From Mediterranea massiliensis (lineage in GTDB: Bacteria; Bacteroidota; Bacteroidia; Bacteroidales; Bacteroidaceae), in assembly GCF_900128475.1 (NCBI RefSeq), contig NZ_LT635838.1, positions 560,536 through 624,535 of the forward strand: a stretch of 64,000 bases of DNA, written 5' to 3'. Position numbers and translations under genes: made by a program. The notes beneath the pieces were generated by a model. It was not told the DNA's origin. It worked only from the letters and a program-made list of their open reading frames with translations, and searched no databases. Within the stretch, counting starts at the first letter, position 1. Every line of letters begins with the position of its first letter. Below are positions 9,062 to 17,944 of this stretch, in pieces.

Positions 9062-12000
9062 TTACAATTTCACACTCACTCCCACGGAGAAGATGCGCGG
9101 TGTCACCAGGTAGTTGCCCTGACCGCCGGCAAACGACTGCTGGGGATTCATGCCCAGACGGGCGGCGAAGGTCCAGAGGTTCTCGCAGCTGACGTTCAGG
9201 CCCACGCTCTGCAGCCCCATGTGCTCTACCCACGCCTGCGGCAGGCGGTAGGCCAGGGTCAGGTTCTTCACCACGAGGTAGTCGGCCGAAGTGAGCCAGC
9301 GGGAAGAAACGGCATTGTTGTCCGAACTCAGCGTACTGTTGATTTGCGGTATGCCGTCCTTCTTGATGCGGTTGGGCGAATTCTCGTCCATCCCCGCGGG
9401 AGCCTGCATCCACGACTGCATGATGTCGGCATGGTAGTTGCCGGGGCTGGTGCCGGTCGACATCAGCGACTGGTAGACACCGTCCATCGTCTTGCCGCCC
9501 AACGAATACGTGAAGAGAGCAGAGAGAGTGAACGACTTGTAGCCGATGGTCCCCGTCAAACTGCCATAGACCGTGGGCAGGGCCGACCCGTGGAACTCCC
9601 GCTGGCCGTAGGTGGTGTTGGTGACGTAAGGCACTCCGCCTATAACCGTCGCCTTTTTGGTGATGTCAATGCCGCTCTGCTTGTTGCCCAGCGTGGTGCC
9701 GTCGGGCAGGGTGACGAAATAGTCGTCCAGATTGGCCTTGTAGAGCGAGTTGCCCGTCAGCTGGTCCACACCCTCGAAGGTGTAGGTGTAGAATTCGTAA
9801 CGGCTTCTTCCCTCTACAATCTTGTAGGCACCGGAGATGATACCGTCCTTGTTCTGGTCGGGCAGCTTCACAATCTTGTTTTTCAGATAAGTGGCATTGG
9901 CTGCTATGTTGAAAGTCCAGTTGCGGTTGCGGAACACGTCGATGTCGGTATTGACCTCGATGCCTCGGTTGGAGATGGTACCCAGGTTGCGGGTCACCGT
10001 AGCCTCGGCCGATCCGGAGGACGTTCCTCCCGCCGACAGGGGCAGGTAGATGTCGAACAGCAGGTCCTTGTTGCGCTTGTCAAAGTACTCCACGCTCAGG
10101 TTCCAGCGGTTGAAGAGGCGTGCCTCGACGGCCACGCCATAAGCCTCGCCCGTCTCCCACTTCAGGTCATACGAATCGTTCTGCGTCAGGTAGAGCGCAC
10201 CCTTGTGGGCGTTCTGCTCCACGCCGTAGAGGCTCATGTAGCCATAGAATCCGGCTCCGGCATCGTTGCCCACCTGTCCGTAGTTGGCGCGCAGCTTCAG
10301 GTCGTTCACCCAGCGGACATCCTTCATGAAGGCTTCCTCGCTGATGATCCAGTTGGCACCCACACTGCCGAAGTTACCCCAACGGTTGTTGCGGTGGAAG
10401 CGCGACGAACCGTCGCGGCGGAAAGACACTTCCAGGTTGTAGCGGTCGCGGTAGTTGTAGCGGACGCGGCCCAGATAGCTCTCCGTCCGGTAATTGCTTT
10501 CGTAACCGTCCAGACTGGTGATTTCGGTAAAGTTGTTGAAGTTGGGACGGTCGGGGAAGATCTGCGACGTCTTGAAGCCGTACAGGTAATCGTAGTTGTA
10601 CGAATAGTTTTCGTGGGCCATCAGCACGTCCAGCAGATGAGCGCCGAACAGGTGCGTCCACTTCAGCTGCTGCTGGAAGGTGTAGCTCTTATAGCGGCCT
10701 ATCACACGCAGCCCTCGTCCGTTACTGCCTTTTCCGTTGCCGATGACGGCGTTGTCGTAGGCCGTGTTGTCGGACTGGCTCAGGTTCATGTCGCCCTTCA
10801 CGGTAAAGGTGAAGTCCTTCAGGAACTTGACATCCATGTATGCGATGCCCTGCAGGGTGTTGCGTACGGTCTGGTTCTTGTCCAGCTCGTTCTCCCACAC
10901 CACGTGGCGGTCCTGATACTGGTTGCGTGTGGCTATCTCCACTCCCTTGTCGTCGGTGTAGTAACCGGGGTCGTACTGGCGCTGGCCATCGGCCGTCAGA
11001 CGATAAGAGCCGTCGGCGTTGTGCAGATGCACCGGATAGATGGGGGCAATCTGGCGGCAGTACATGAAGGCGTTCGTAAACGAGGCCCCTTCGTCACCCG
11101 CCGTAATCTGCGAATTCTGGTGAGTGCCCGACAGGTTGACACCGGCCTTCAGCCACTTCACCGGTGTGAGGTTGACCGATACACGGGCCGACAGACGGTC
11201 GAAACTGGAGTTGCGCACGTAGCCGTCCTCGCTGAGATAGCCCAGCGAGAAGTAATAGTCGCTCTTCTCGTTGGCCGCATTGCCGCTGAAAAGGTATTCC
11301 TGGCGGTAACCGTTGCGGATGGCCGCCTTGTACCAGTCGAGGTCGTCGGCATAGCCGGGCAGCATCTCCACGCCCGCAGCCAAACGGCCGTTGGCATCGA
11401 ACAAATCCTTGTCGGGCTTGTTGAAGATGTTCAGATAGAGCTGCTCGCTGATGAGGTTTTCGCTGGCATAGCGTGCCGCCACGTCGGGAGCGTCGCCGGC
11501 CGAGATGCGGGCGTTACGCAGGTTCTGCCAGCTGGCTTCCATGAACTGGCGCGCGTCGGTGCGGGCATATTCCTTGATGCCGCGCGTGTAGACGCCCTGG
11601 TTCACCTTGAGGTCGAAGCTCAGTTTGCCGGCCGTACCTTTCTTGGTGGTGATGAGGATGACACCGTTCGAAGCACGGTTGCCGTAGAGGGCGCACGAAG
11701 CGGCATCCTTCAGCACCGACAGGCTCTCGATGTCGGCCGGATTGATGTCGGCGATGCTTCCGCTGAAGGGTACGCCGTCCACCACATAAAGGGGCGAACT
11801 GGAGCCGTTCACCGTGCCGATACCGCGGATGCGGATATCGGGAGCACTGCCCGGAGCTCCATACGTGTTGTTAATCTGTACGCCCGAAGTGCTGCCCTCC
11901 AGGGCGGAAGTGACGCTCGACGTGGGCCTCAGCTCAATCTTCGACTGGTCTACCGATGAGATGGCACCCGTGAGCGACGAACGCTTGGCCGTGCCGTAGG

Positions 12001-12382
12001 CCACCGTCACGAGCACTTCGTCCAGTACCTGCTGGTCGCTTTCGAGTACCACTTCCACACGCGGCGCAATGGCTACTTCGCGCGACTTCATGCCTACAAA
12101 CGAAATGACCAGCATCTTGGCCGAAGCCGGCACGCCGTTCAATACAAACTTACCGTCAACGTCGGTGATGGTGCCTTGTGAGGCACCTTTCACCAACACC
12201 GAAGCTCCGATGACGGGTTGGCCGTCTTCAGCGGAAGTGACGATTCCTTCCACTTGCTTCGTCTGTGCCTGGAGCACTCCCGCGGCCAGGCACAAGGACA
12301 CAATCAATAACAAAACTCTCTCTTTCATAAAAAACTCAAATAGCGTATTATATAGGTTGTTTCTCTTCTGTTCGTTTTCCAT
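9062..12382 (-). CDS. SusC/RagA-family TonB-dependent outer-membrane transporter
   Basis: The chosen start (12382) gives 1106 residues. A later ATG at 12328 gives a cleaner signal peptide (MKERVLLLIVSLCLAAGVLQA), while an upstream frame continues to 12472 without a plausible signal. A purine-rich AAGGGA precedes 12382 and a -7 box TAATTTTG sits at 12412-12419, so 12382 is preferred. After the signal come a carboxypeptidase-like domain (VEGIVTSAEDGQPVIGASV), a TonB-box-like region, the plug (LYVVDGVPF and NPADIESLSVLKDAA blocks) and a 22-strand barrel ending in VTPRIFSVGVSVKL. It imports the ligand caught by the downstream SusD. Confidence 0.93.
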   Translation of the reverse strand: MENEQKRNNLYNTLFEFFMKERVLLLIVSLCLAAGVLQAQTKQVEGIVTSAEDGQPVIGASVLVKGASQGTITDVDGKFVLNGVPASAKMLVISFVGMKSREVAIAPRVEVVLESDQQVLDEVLVTVAYGTAKRSSLTGAISSVDQSKIELRPTSSVTSALEGSTSGVQINNTYGAPGSAPDIRIRGIGTVNGSSSPLYVVDGVPFSGSIADINPADIESLSVLKDAASCALYGNRASNGVILITTKKGTAGKLSFDLKVNQGVYTRGIKEYARTDARQFMEASWQNLRNARISAGDAPDVAARYASENLISEQLYLNIFNKPDKDLFDANGRLAAGVEMLPGYADDLDWYKAAIRNGYRQEYLFSGNAANEKSDYYFSLGYLSEDGYVRNSSFDRLSARVSVNLTPVKWLKAGVNLSGTHQNSQITAGDEGASFTNAFMYCRQIAPIYPVHLHNADGSYRLTADGQRQYDPGYYTDDKGVEIATRNQYQDRHVVWENELDKNQTVRNTLQGIAYMDVKFLKDFTFTVKGDMNLSQSDNTAYDNAVIGNGKGSNGRGLRVIGRYKSYTFQQQLKWTHLFGAHLLDVLMAHENYSYNYDYLYGFKTSQIFPDRPNFNNFTEITSLDGYESNYRTESYLGRVRYNYRDRYNLEVSFRRDGSSRFHRNNRWGNFGSVGANWIISEEAFMKDVRWVNDLKLRANYGQVGNDAGAGFYGYMSLYGVEQNAHKGALYLTQNDSYDLKWETGEAYGVAVEARLFNRWNLSVEYFDKRNKDLLFDIYLPLSAGGTSSGSAEATVTRNLGTISNRGIEVNTDIDVFRNRNWTFNIAANATYLKNKIVKLPDQNKDGIISGAYKIVEGRSRYEFYTYTFEGVDQLTGNSLYKANLDDYFVTLPDGTTLGNKQSGIDITKKATVIGGVPYVTNTTYGQREFHGSALPTVYGSLTGTIGYKSFTLSALFTYSLGGKTMDGVYQSLMSTGTSPGNYHADIMQSWMQAPAGMDENSPNRIKKDGIPQINSTLSSDNNAVSSRWLTSADYLVVKNLTLAYRLPQAWVEHMGLQSVGLNVSCENLWTFAARLGMNPQQSFAGGQGNYLVTPRIFSVGVSVKL

Positions 12383-12411
12383 GCATCCCTTGCGGAGATG
12401 ACTTTCGGCGG

Positions 12412-12419
12412 CAAAATTA
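12412..12419 (-). promoter_or_regulatory. -7 box (TAATTTTG) of the susCD operon
   Basis: The box is 30 bp upstream of the chosen susC start. A partial -33 (CTTG) lies about 20 bp further up. The divergent regulator promoter is 200 bp away, so both share one regulatory region. Confidence 0.45.
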
Positions 12420-12614
12420 GAGGATATACAGCAGGCGCACAAGAAAACCTGATGTACATCAAGCAACGACACATATATTTGAATTTCAGCAAGATAGATG
12501 GTTCACCAGCTGTACAACCGATGTACAATCCACTTTCCAACCCTCAAAAAGAGCAAAAAGAAGGGTAGAAAAACAAAAAAGTCAGGAAAGTGTAGGTAAT
12601 CCGAAAGTTCTGCA

Positions 12615-12622
12615 TATATTTG
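12615..12622 (+). promoter_or_regulatory. -7 box (TATATTTG) of the TPR/HTH regulator
   Basis: TATATTTG lies only 8 bp before the ATG at 12631, implying a very short or absent 5' leader. Confidence 0.5.
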
Positions 12623-12630
12623 CATTTTAT

Positions 12631-14136
12631 ATGAAGTATCCTTTGCTATTCCTTCTGCTTGCCTCGTGGTTCGGCGCGTGCACCCATCGCCACGACGACT
12701 TCCCAAAAGACTTTTGGGACAGCATCGCCCTGCACGATTCCATCCTGTTGCCCGACAGCCTCCTCCAACAGGGGCTCCACCAGGCCATCGCCGCCGACGA
12801 TTCGTTCCACACGAGCCTCCTCTATTTTCTCCAGGGGCGCAAGCTACATCAGGACTACTTCCTGCTGCGGGCACAGGAGTGCTACGAGAAGAGCCGCCAA
12901 TACCTGCCCGCCGGTGCCCGTCCCCGCCTGCGCATGGAACTGGACATCGCCCAGGCCGATCTCTGCCGCTTCAACCACTTCGCCGAACGGGAAACGTCCC
13001 TGCTGGACCACGCCCTTGCGCTGGCACTGGAAGAGCAGGACAGCCTGATGCTGGTACGCATCGGCCTCATCCGCAACCGCCACTTCAAGACCCGGAAGGA
13101 ATTTACGCGAGCGATGGACGAACTCCACCGGGCCGGGCGTTTTGTCGGCGCCGCCCCTCCCCCGCACAAGGCCGAACTGCTGGCCGAGATGGCCGTCGTA
13201 CATCTTTATATGGAACAACCTGACTCCGCCCTGGCCGACATCGGGCAGGCCGTTGCCCTCGGAGCGGGCCGTCAGAGCTACTACCGGGCACTGGACAAGG
13301 GCATCCGCTTCCACCTGGCCCACCACGATTCGGCCCTCTACTATTTCCGCACGATAGCCGAAATGTTCCCCTTGCGCCGCAAGGCAGAAGCCTACCGCTA
13401 CATGTCCGAGACCCTCCACCACCGTGGCAACCCGCAGAAAGCGTTCGACTTTCTGCGCGAACATGTGCGCTACCGCGACTCGCTCGAGGCCGACAAGCGG
13501 GCCGAGCTGCTGGACAAGATGCACGCCATCCGCGAATACCGCCAGCAGCAGCAACAGATCGAAGAAGGCGAACGCCAGCTGACGCACCGCCTGCTGCAAG
13601 TCTACCGCCTGGCCGCCGTGGTCTTCGTGCTCATCATCCTATGGGGAGCCCACTACATCTTCACCCGCCGCCGGCAGGCACGGCTTCAGCGCGACCTGAT
13701 GCAAGCCCGGCTGTCCCGACAGGAAGCCGAGATACGCTGCCTGCGCGAGCAGGAAGCCAAGGAACAGCTCGAAAAAAACCGGCTGGTCCAGAAGGTGGAA
13801 TACTTCAAGCAGCTGAACGAAATCACCATCCCCCTACTGATGCGCAGCCGCACGGCCACGGGTGCCCTCCACCTCTCGGCCGACGACTGGCAGACCCTGC
13901 GCAACAACACCGACACCTGCTTCGACGGCTTCACCCGCCGCCTCAAGGCCGCCTGGCCCCAGCTGAACGACGAAGAGATTGACTTCTGCTGCCTGGTAAA
14001 AATGGAACTTCCCCTGGCCGTGCTGGCAGAAATCTACCACATCGCCAAGGGAAGCATCTCGCGCAAGAAGATGCGCCTCAAAGAAAAAATCGGCATCACC
14101 GACATCAGTTTCGACGAGTTTGTGGCGGGATTCTGA
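12631..14136 (+). CDS. Membrane-anchored TPR regulator with C-terminal LuxR-like DNA-binding domain
   Basis: The 501-residue protein has a lipoprotein-like signal (SWFGAC, Cys17), TPR-type helical repeats (about 60-290), one membrane helix (about 326-344, LAAVVFVLIILWGAHYIF), a coiled coil (345-395) and a C-terminal region (about 430-501) with LNDEEIDFCCLVKMELPL...GSISRKKMRLKEKIG, which reads as a helix-turn-helix of the LuxR/sigma-region-4 type. Bacteroidales use such one-component membrane regulators beside SusC/SusD pairs. It is divergent from susC and most likely senses the substrate in the periplasm and controls the operon. That role is inferred from position and architecture. Confidence 0.75.
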   Translation: MKYPLLFLLLASWFGACTHRHDDFPKDFWDSIALHDSILLPDSLLQQGLHQAIAADDSFHTSLLYFLQGRKLHQDYFLLRAQECYEKSRQYLPAGARPRLRMELDIAQADLCRFNHFAERETSLLDHALALALEEQDSLMLVRIGLIRNRHFKTRKEFTRAMDELHRAGRFVGAAPPPHKAELLAEMAVVHLYMEQPDSALADIGQAVALGAGRQSYYRALDKGIRFHLAHHDSALYYFRTIAEMFPLRRKAEAYRYMSETLHHRGNPQKAFDFLREHVRYRDSLEADKRAELLDKMHAIREYRQQQQQIEEGERQLTHRLLQVYRLAAVVFVLIILWGAHYIFTRRRQARLQRDLMQARLSRQEAEIRCLREQEAKEQLEKNRLVQKVEYFKQLNEITIPLLMRSRTATGALHLSADDWQTLRNNTDTCFDGFTRRLKAAWPQLNDEEIDFCCLVKMELPLAVLAEIYHIAKGSISRKKMRLKEKIGITDISFDEFVAGF

Positions 14137-14159
14137 GGAATTTCCTTGCTCCGCCCGGC

Positions 14160-14265
14160 ATCCCGCACGCCATGCGGGTTCCACGAAGCACTGCATCAGC
14201 CCCCCATACCGAGCGACCACCTGCCCCCGTCATCCCGCACTCGATGCGGGATCCACGAAGCACTG
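14160..14265. repeat. Two REP-like palindromes with ACGAAGCACTG tails
   Basis: Copy one, 14160-14182, has arms ATCCCGCA and TGCGGGTT around a short loop and is followed by ACGAAGCACTGCATCAG. Copy two, 14232-14252, has perfect arms ATCCCGCA and TGCGGGAT and is followed by CCACGAAGCACTG. Related copies are at 23214-23234 and 27975-27997. Confidence 0.7.
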
Positions 14266-14450
14266 TTTGATCCGATACATTATCAGGAAGGTTACGCCGC
14301 CCCCAAAGATAGTTAGCAGACTAAAGTAGATAGCCGACGGCATAATGCCGGACGTAGCTCATGGCAAAAAGGTTGGATTCATCCAAGTTAAACTTGACTT
14401 GTTTGAGGATAAAGCCTGGAGTCAGAGTATGACATGATGGGCGAACACAT

Positions 14451-14482
14451 AAAAAGGGCGTACCCTTTTTGGATACGCCCTC
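14451..14482 (-). terminator. Rho-independent terminator of cassette A
   Basis: Read on the minus strand, GGGCGTA pairs with TACGCCC (14456-14480) and is followed by a T run (14451-14455). It is 25 bp after the lipoprotein stop. Confidence 0.8.
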
Positions 14483-14504
14483 TTGATATTCAGTTCTTAA
14501 TATT

Positions 14505-17006
14505 TTATTGGAAAGCAATTTTTGTACCGTTGCTGTTGTTATCCAATACGTTATTAGTAGAACTTCCTTGTACATTGATTGTAGTTGTTCCATCACCATC
14601 TCCAGTAACTCTTAACACAGCATTGCTATTAATAGTCAATGTTGCAGGACGGTTAACTGCACCGCTCATTGTTACATTATTGGCTGCCTTAATCGTTGCA
14701 AATACATTGTTCAGAACTAATGTAGCGTTAGCAGCCACTTTGATAGCATCGATCTTGAACCGCTGATCGGTTGCCGTGCTGTAGTTACCACTGATTCTTG
14801 CATTAGCACCTGTAGCAACCACGGTCACAGCGCCATTACGCATGCGGCTTCCGGTCAAATCTACACTTGTATATTCGCCATCAGCATTTGTTTCATCTAC
14901 AGTCAGTGTAGCAGACAGCCAGAGGGTATTGGCACGTACATCCACTGTACTTGTGCTGGCGTTTTCTGCGATTTCCTGAACGATGTTACCCATCTTGTCC
15001 TCCGATGCAGTCAGGAAGTTACCGTCATTGAAGTCCAACTCAGTGATGATGATGTTACCAGTTGAGTTGTTATTGATACGAGTGGTTGAAGTGGCGTTAG
15101 CGTAAACATCACCTGTATTAGTATTCAAGAATACACGACCGCTTTCATTGTTATCGATGCGACCATGGTTTACAGAATTTTCGTTTGTCGCCAAGTCACC
15201 AACAGAAGCTTCTGTACCGATAATACCGGTGTTGATAACATAACCACAGGCAGCGTTACCCACAGGATTAACCAACCTACGGATCATACCGGCATTGGTG
15301 ATTGTACCGAAAGCAATGTTTGAATCACCATTCATAACCTTTACATTCTCAACGATTTCCTTACCGGCAGCTACATTCATCTGGCTGTAGTTCTTAATAT
15401 ACAGGTACAGGCCGTTGCTGACACTTACTTTAGCATTTACATTCAACGTACCATAGTTCTCGATATCTTTGGCCAATTTCAAGTTGCCGGCAATGTTCAA
15501 AGTTGCATCGCTCATTACTTTAATTGGAGAAGCGCAAGATTTCTTCATAGACTGCGTACCATTTACAAGTACTTCTTTTACAGTGTTGAACTTGAATGCA
15601 TCCAAAGCACCATCGGCAACATCGCCTTCGATGGTTACACTATAAGTACTACCCTCAATTTTAGCCTCAGTGATAGCGCTACCTGCCAACTCATCGTACA
15701 TTTCCTTGGTGATGTTCACGTCAGCTTTCAGTATAGCCGTGATAGCTTTAGCCTGATCAGCATTCCAATGAATCAAGTTAGCCAAGTCTGCTTCATTGTA
15801 AACGTCCATCGTTGCAGGTTTGTCGAGGCTGGTATCATCAAAAGTCACTTCCACTTTATTTCCTGTACCGATAGAAGTTAAATTGTCATTGGTCAGCACA
15901 TTCGTAGTAGTCGAAGTATTCGCATCGTTGGCAGTATACCAGTGATTCAACTGTATGTCACTGATAATACCTTTGTCGGTATAAATATCCAATACGATTT
16001 GGTCTTTGTTACCATCAGACAAAGTAGTTTCTACAATTCCTGTCTGCGGGGCCACCATCGCGAGAACATTGATAGAACCTTGGGGTTGGATGGTACCGTT
16101 TCCATTGATAGTTACTTCCACCTTACCATTGCTTGTTTCGGCTTGGTCATAATCCAATACGTCACGCAAAGCAGCTTCCTTGTCATAAGTTCCCCAGCTA
16201 GCTACATAGTAACCACCTGCATTTACTCTTGTATCCTCAGCAGGGTCTTGTACATACTGTGCTACGTTGAAATGTTCATCATTTGTCGGAGAAACTCCGT
16301 TGTATTGAATAGTCGATGTACAAGTAGTAGGATTTACCGTAGCTTTATCAAACACCCTTGCACCACGCAAAACAACACGTTCAATCGTGTAGGTATTTGT
16401 ACCAGTATTGGTGATTGTAATACCTGTTGAACCAAATACAGGAATCATGGTAACGGCAACTGCTTCACCTTCTTTGTCACCGGCCTCTACCTTGCCATAA
16501 CCCACGAACGAGTTATTCTCCGTGTAAGCCTTCATCAAAGATTCCTTATCTGTGCCTTCCAATACCTGTTCTCCGGCTGTGAACGTATATGCATCGCGTA
16601 AGCCCATATTGGCATTGTACGGATAAGCAAAGAAGTAGTTACCCTCACACAACTTAGCCTCTGTGCTCCAAACGCCTTCTGCATCGCGCGTGAACTTGTA
16701 GTTCGTCTGGATGTAGTCAGTCAGTGTGAACCATTGGTGCCACACTGTGTTTTCACCCCGATAATAAGAGGTAATTTCATCCATCAGGCAAGCACCGATT
16801 TGGTCACCTTCTCCCCAAGAATATCCGTCCGTTCCGTATGCCAAACGTGTTTCAGCTGCACCTTCCACGTTCAGCGTCACGTTCTCCACCAATTGACGGC
16901 CGTTCAGCATCGGAGTCTGTTGACTCATGCTTTCAAACTCGTCCTGAGTACAAGCAGCAAACAGTGCGGGAAGCACCATTGCCGTCAGTAAATTTTTTGT
17001 TTTCAT
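14505..17006 (-). CDS. Cassette A: large surface lipoprotein, fimbrillin-like N-terminus and repetitive C-terminus
   Basis: From MKTKNLL at 17006 the product has 833 residues; an ATG at 17012 adds two. This start matches the cassette B to E paralogs. The lipobox is LPALFAAC, followed by TQDEFE, an acidic surface-export-type signal. The N-terminal 380 residues carry motifs seen in fimbrillin/Mfa-like proteins (W-x-x-GD-x-IG, EGNYFFAYPYN) and the TRLAYGTDG block shared with cassette E. The C-terminal half is rich in Asn, Gly, Thr and Val with repeated short strands (such as YGTLNVNAKVSVSNG), suggesting a beta-helix or stacked beta structure. Probably an adhesin or surface structural protein. 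It lies 50 bp downstream of the cassette A peptide. Confidence 0.8.
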   Translation of the reverse strand: MKTKNLLTAMVLPALFAACTQDEFESMSQQTPMLNGRQLVENVTLNVEGAAETRLAYGTDGYSWGEGDQIGACLMDEITSYYRGENTVWHQWFTLTDYIQTNYKFTRDAEGVWSTEAKLCEGNYFFAYPYNANMGLRDAYTFTAGEQVLEGTDKESLMKAYTENNSFVGYGKVEAGDKEGEAVAVTMIPVFGSTGITITNTGTNTYTIERVVLRGARVFDKATVNPTTCTSTIQYNGVSPTNDEHFNVAQYVQDPAEDTRVNAGGYYVASWGTYDKEAALRDVLDYDQAETSNGKVEVTINGNGTIQPQGSINVLAMVAPQTGIVETTLSDGNKDQIVLDIYTDKGIISDIQLNHWYTANDANTSTTTNVLTNDNLTSIGTGNKVEVTFDDTSLDKPATMDVYNEADLANLIHWNADQAKAITAILKADVNITKEMYDELAGSAITEAKIEGSTYSVTIEGDVADGALDAFKFNTVKEVLVNGTQSMKKSCASPIKVMSDATLNIAGNLKLAKDIENYGTLNVNAKVSVSNGLYLYIKNYSQMNVAAGKEIVENVKVMNGDSNIAFGTITNAGMIRRLVNPVGNAACGYVINTGIIGTEASVGDLATNENSVNHGRIDNNESGRVFLNTNTGDVYANATSTTRINNNSTGNIIITELDFNDGNFLTASEDKMGNIVQEIAENASTSTVDVRANTLWLSATLTVDETNADGEYTSVDLTGSRMRNGAVTVVATGANARISGNYSTATDQRFKIDAIKVAANATLVLNNVFATIKAANNVTMSGAVNRPATLTINSNAVLRVTGDGDGTTTINVQGSSTNNVLDNNSNGTKIAFQ

Positions 17007-17056
17007 TGTCATTAAACTGTTTTTAATATTAATATTAAACTTCAATCTCTTTTTGC

Positions 17057-17182
17057 TTAGAAGGGGAATCCTCCTGTACCGCTTTCATCAATAGTCGGAT
17101 CATTGCTTCCTTCGAAGCCCTTCTCCACAGCTACCTCCAGAACTTCCACTTCCGGAGCTACATAAAACTTTTCCATTTCCAT
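17057..17182 (-). CDS. Cassette A small peptide, MEMEKFYVAPEVE family (41 aa)
   Basis: The 41-residue peptide starts MEMEKFYVAPEVEVLEVAVE, continues KGFEGS, then has a variable acidic/Gly tail ending GTGGFPF. There is no signal peptide or membrane helix. Five paralogs in the window share the first 26 residues. Between A and B most codon differences over residues 10-25 are synonymous, so the peptide itself is under selection. I know no characterised family. The Y-x-x-P pattern recalls leader peptides bound by PqqD-like recognition domains, but that is a weak motif. Confidence 0.8.
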   Translation of the reverse strand: MEMEKFYVAPEVEVLEVAVEKGFEGSNDPTIDESGTGGFPF

Positions 17183-17402
17183 AATTTTCAGTTTTTAAAT
17201 GTTAGTAATAAAATAAATATCTGTTTCAGTCAATAGTCAGTTGCTTCTTCTTTTGCGGTTTCCATCGGGCGTTTCCGCCGCACGTCTACACCTTATTATA
17301 TATATAGGCTTCCACGCCTCCCCGCTTCTCTCACCACCCCCTTCCACAGCACACTACAGGGCACATTTCTGGCTGCAAAGTAACGAACAAATTTCCTAAA
17401 TA
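17183..17402 (-). repeat. Cassette A conserved leader (promoter box to peptide start)
   Basis: This 220-bp leader is nearly identical to those of B, C and D. It starts at the shared core (17371-17402, reading TATTTAGGAAATTTG then GTTCGTTACTTTGCAGCC), has the -7-like TTACTTTG at 17376-17383, a small hairpin AGGC/GCCT, a TATATATAATAAGG block and an A/T-rich ribosome-entry region before ATGGAAATGG. The four bases where a -33 TTTG is expected read AATC, so the promoter looks incomplete. Confidence 0.85.
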
Positions 17403-17569
17403 GATTTTGATGGTATGTGACTGATAATTAATCAAATGCATTTGATGAAGATTGTAATGGAACGGGGAAATGAGCGCTATCAGGAATTTGCAGTTCGCAA
17501 TATATTGGGCTTGTTATCAACAGATTATCTGCTGTTGATGGAATATCAGTGGGACTGACATTGTCTGGC

Positions 17570-17680
17570 TGACACCACATCCTGACACTACAGTCCGTTC
17601 ATGCAAACTGCTGCCTGCAAACGGATTAGGGAACGAAGTGGACGGGTGCAGAGGTGACAGTGACACCACAATACGACACC
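17570..17680 (-). promoter_or_regulatory. Cassette A: two pairs of 13-bp-spaced GGTGTCA-like heptamers
   Basis: On the minus strand GGTGTCA-like heptamers lie at 17570-17576 and 17583-17589 (proximal pair), and at 17661-17667 and 17674-17680 (distal pair). Within each pair the period is 13 bp. The proximal pair is 187 bp from the -7 box. The same geometry recurs in cassettes B, C and E. Candidates are arm-type integrase sites or operators. Confidence 0.7.
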
Positions 17681-17710
17681 ACTGCCGAAACGGATGTCTG
17701 GATAACACAC

Positions 17711-17750
17711 AAAAAAATCCCCGCCTGTCAACGGTTGTGACAGGCAGGGA
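17711..17750 (-). terminator. Terminator downstream of the truncated ATPase copy
   Basis: On the minus strand TCCCTGCCTGTCA pairs with TGACAGGCGGGGA around a short loop, followed by seven Ts. It is homologous to the terminator at 35455-35493 behind the intact ATPase upstream of cassette E. Confidence 0.8.
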
Positions 17751-17799
17751 TCATACACTATAATAAAACTACAAATGGGGCTGATATGGGAACATTCTT

Positions 17800-17868
17800 T
17801 TACACCACCTCTTTCGCTTCCAGTTCCCAGCCGCGGAACACCTGGGTGAGGAGGCGCAGGGCAGTAGG
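17800..17868 (-). pseudogene. 3'-terminal fragment of an AAA-ATPase/PD-(D/E)XK gene
   Basis: On the minus strand the last 19 codons read LRLLTQVFRGWELEAKEVV and stop, aligning with LRLLILLFRGWKLEAEEVV at the end of the gene at 33659-35404. Homology stops near 17868, against the cassette B terminator. The distance from its stop to the leader -7 box is 417 bp, exactly as in cassette E (35404 to 35821). Cassettes A and E therefore derive from a duplicated unit that included this gene. Confidence 0.75.
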
Positions 17869-17882
17869 GTTTTAAAACAATC

Positions 17883-17912
17883 AAAAAAGGGTGTGCCAGT
17901 AAAGGCACACCC
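17883..17912 (-). terminator. Terminator of cassette B
   Basis: GGGTGTGCC (17889-17897) pairs with GGCACACCC (17904-17912); the T run on the minus strand is 17883-17888. Confidence 0.8.
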
Positions 17913-17944
17913 TCTTTTCATATGATTACATTCCAGTGAATGTA

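Larger units (their letters stand above)
14137..14504. other. Intergenic region with REP-like palindromes and terminator of cassette A
   Basis: Holds two REP-like palindromes, each followed by the motif CCACGAAGCACTG, and the terminator of the cassette A lipoprotein. About 14290-14450 shows nothing I can support as a gene. Confidence 0.6.

Noticed and set aside
9221..11959. A 912-codon open frame antisense to susC
   Set aside because: It lies wholly within the clear SusC coding frame, has no domain-like sequence, and is explained by codon bias of the GC-rich gene.
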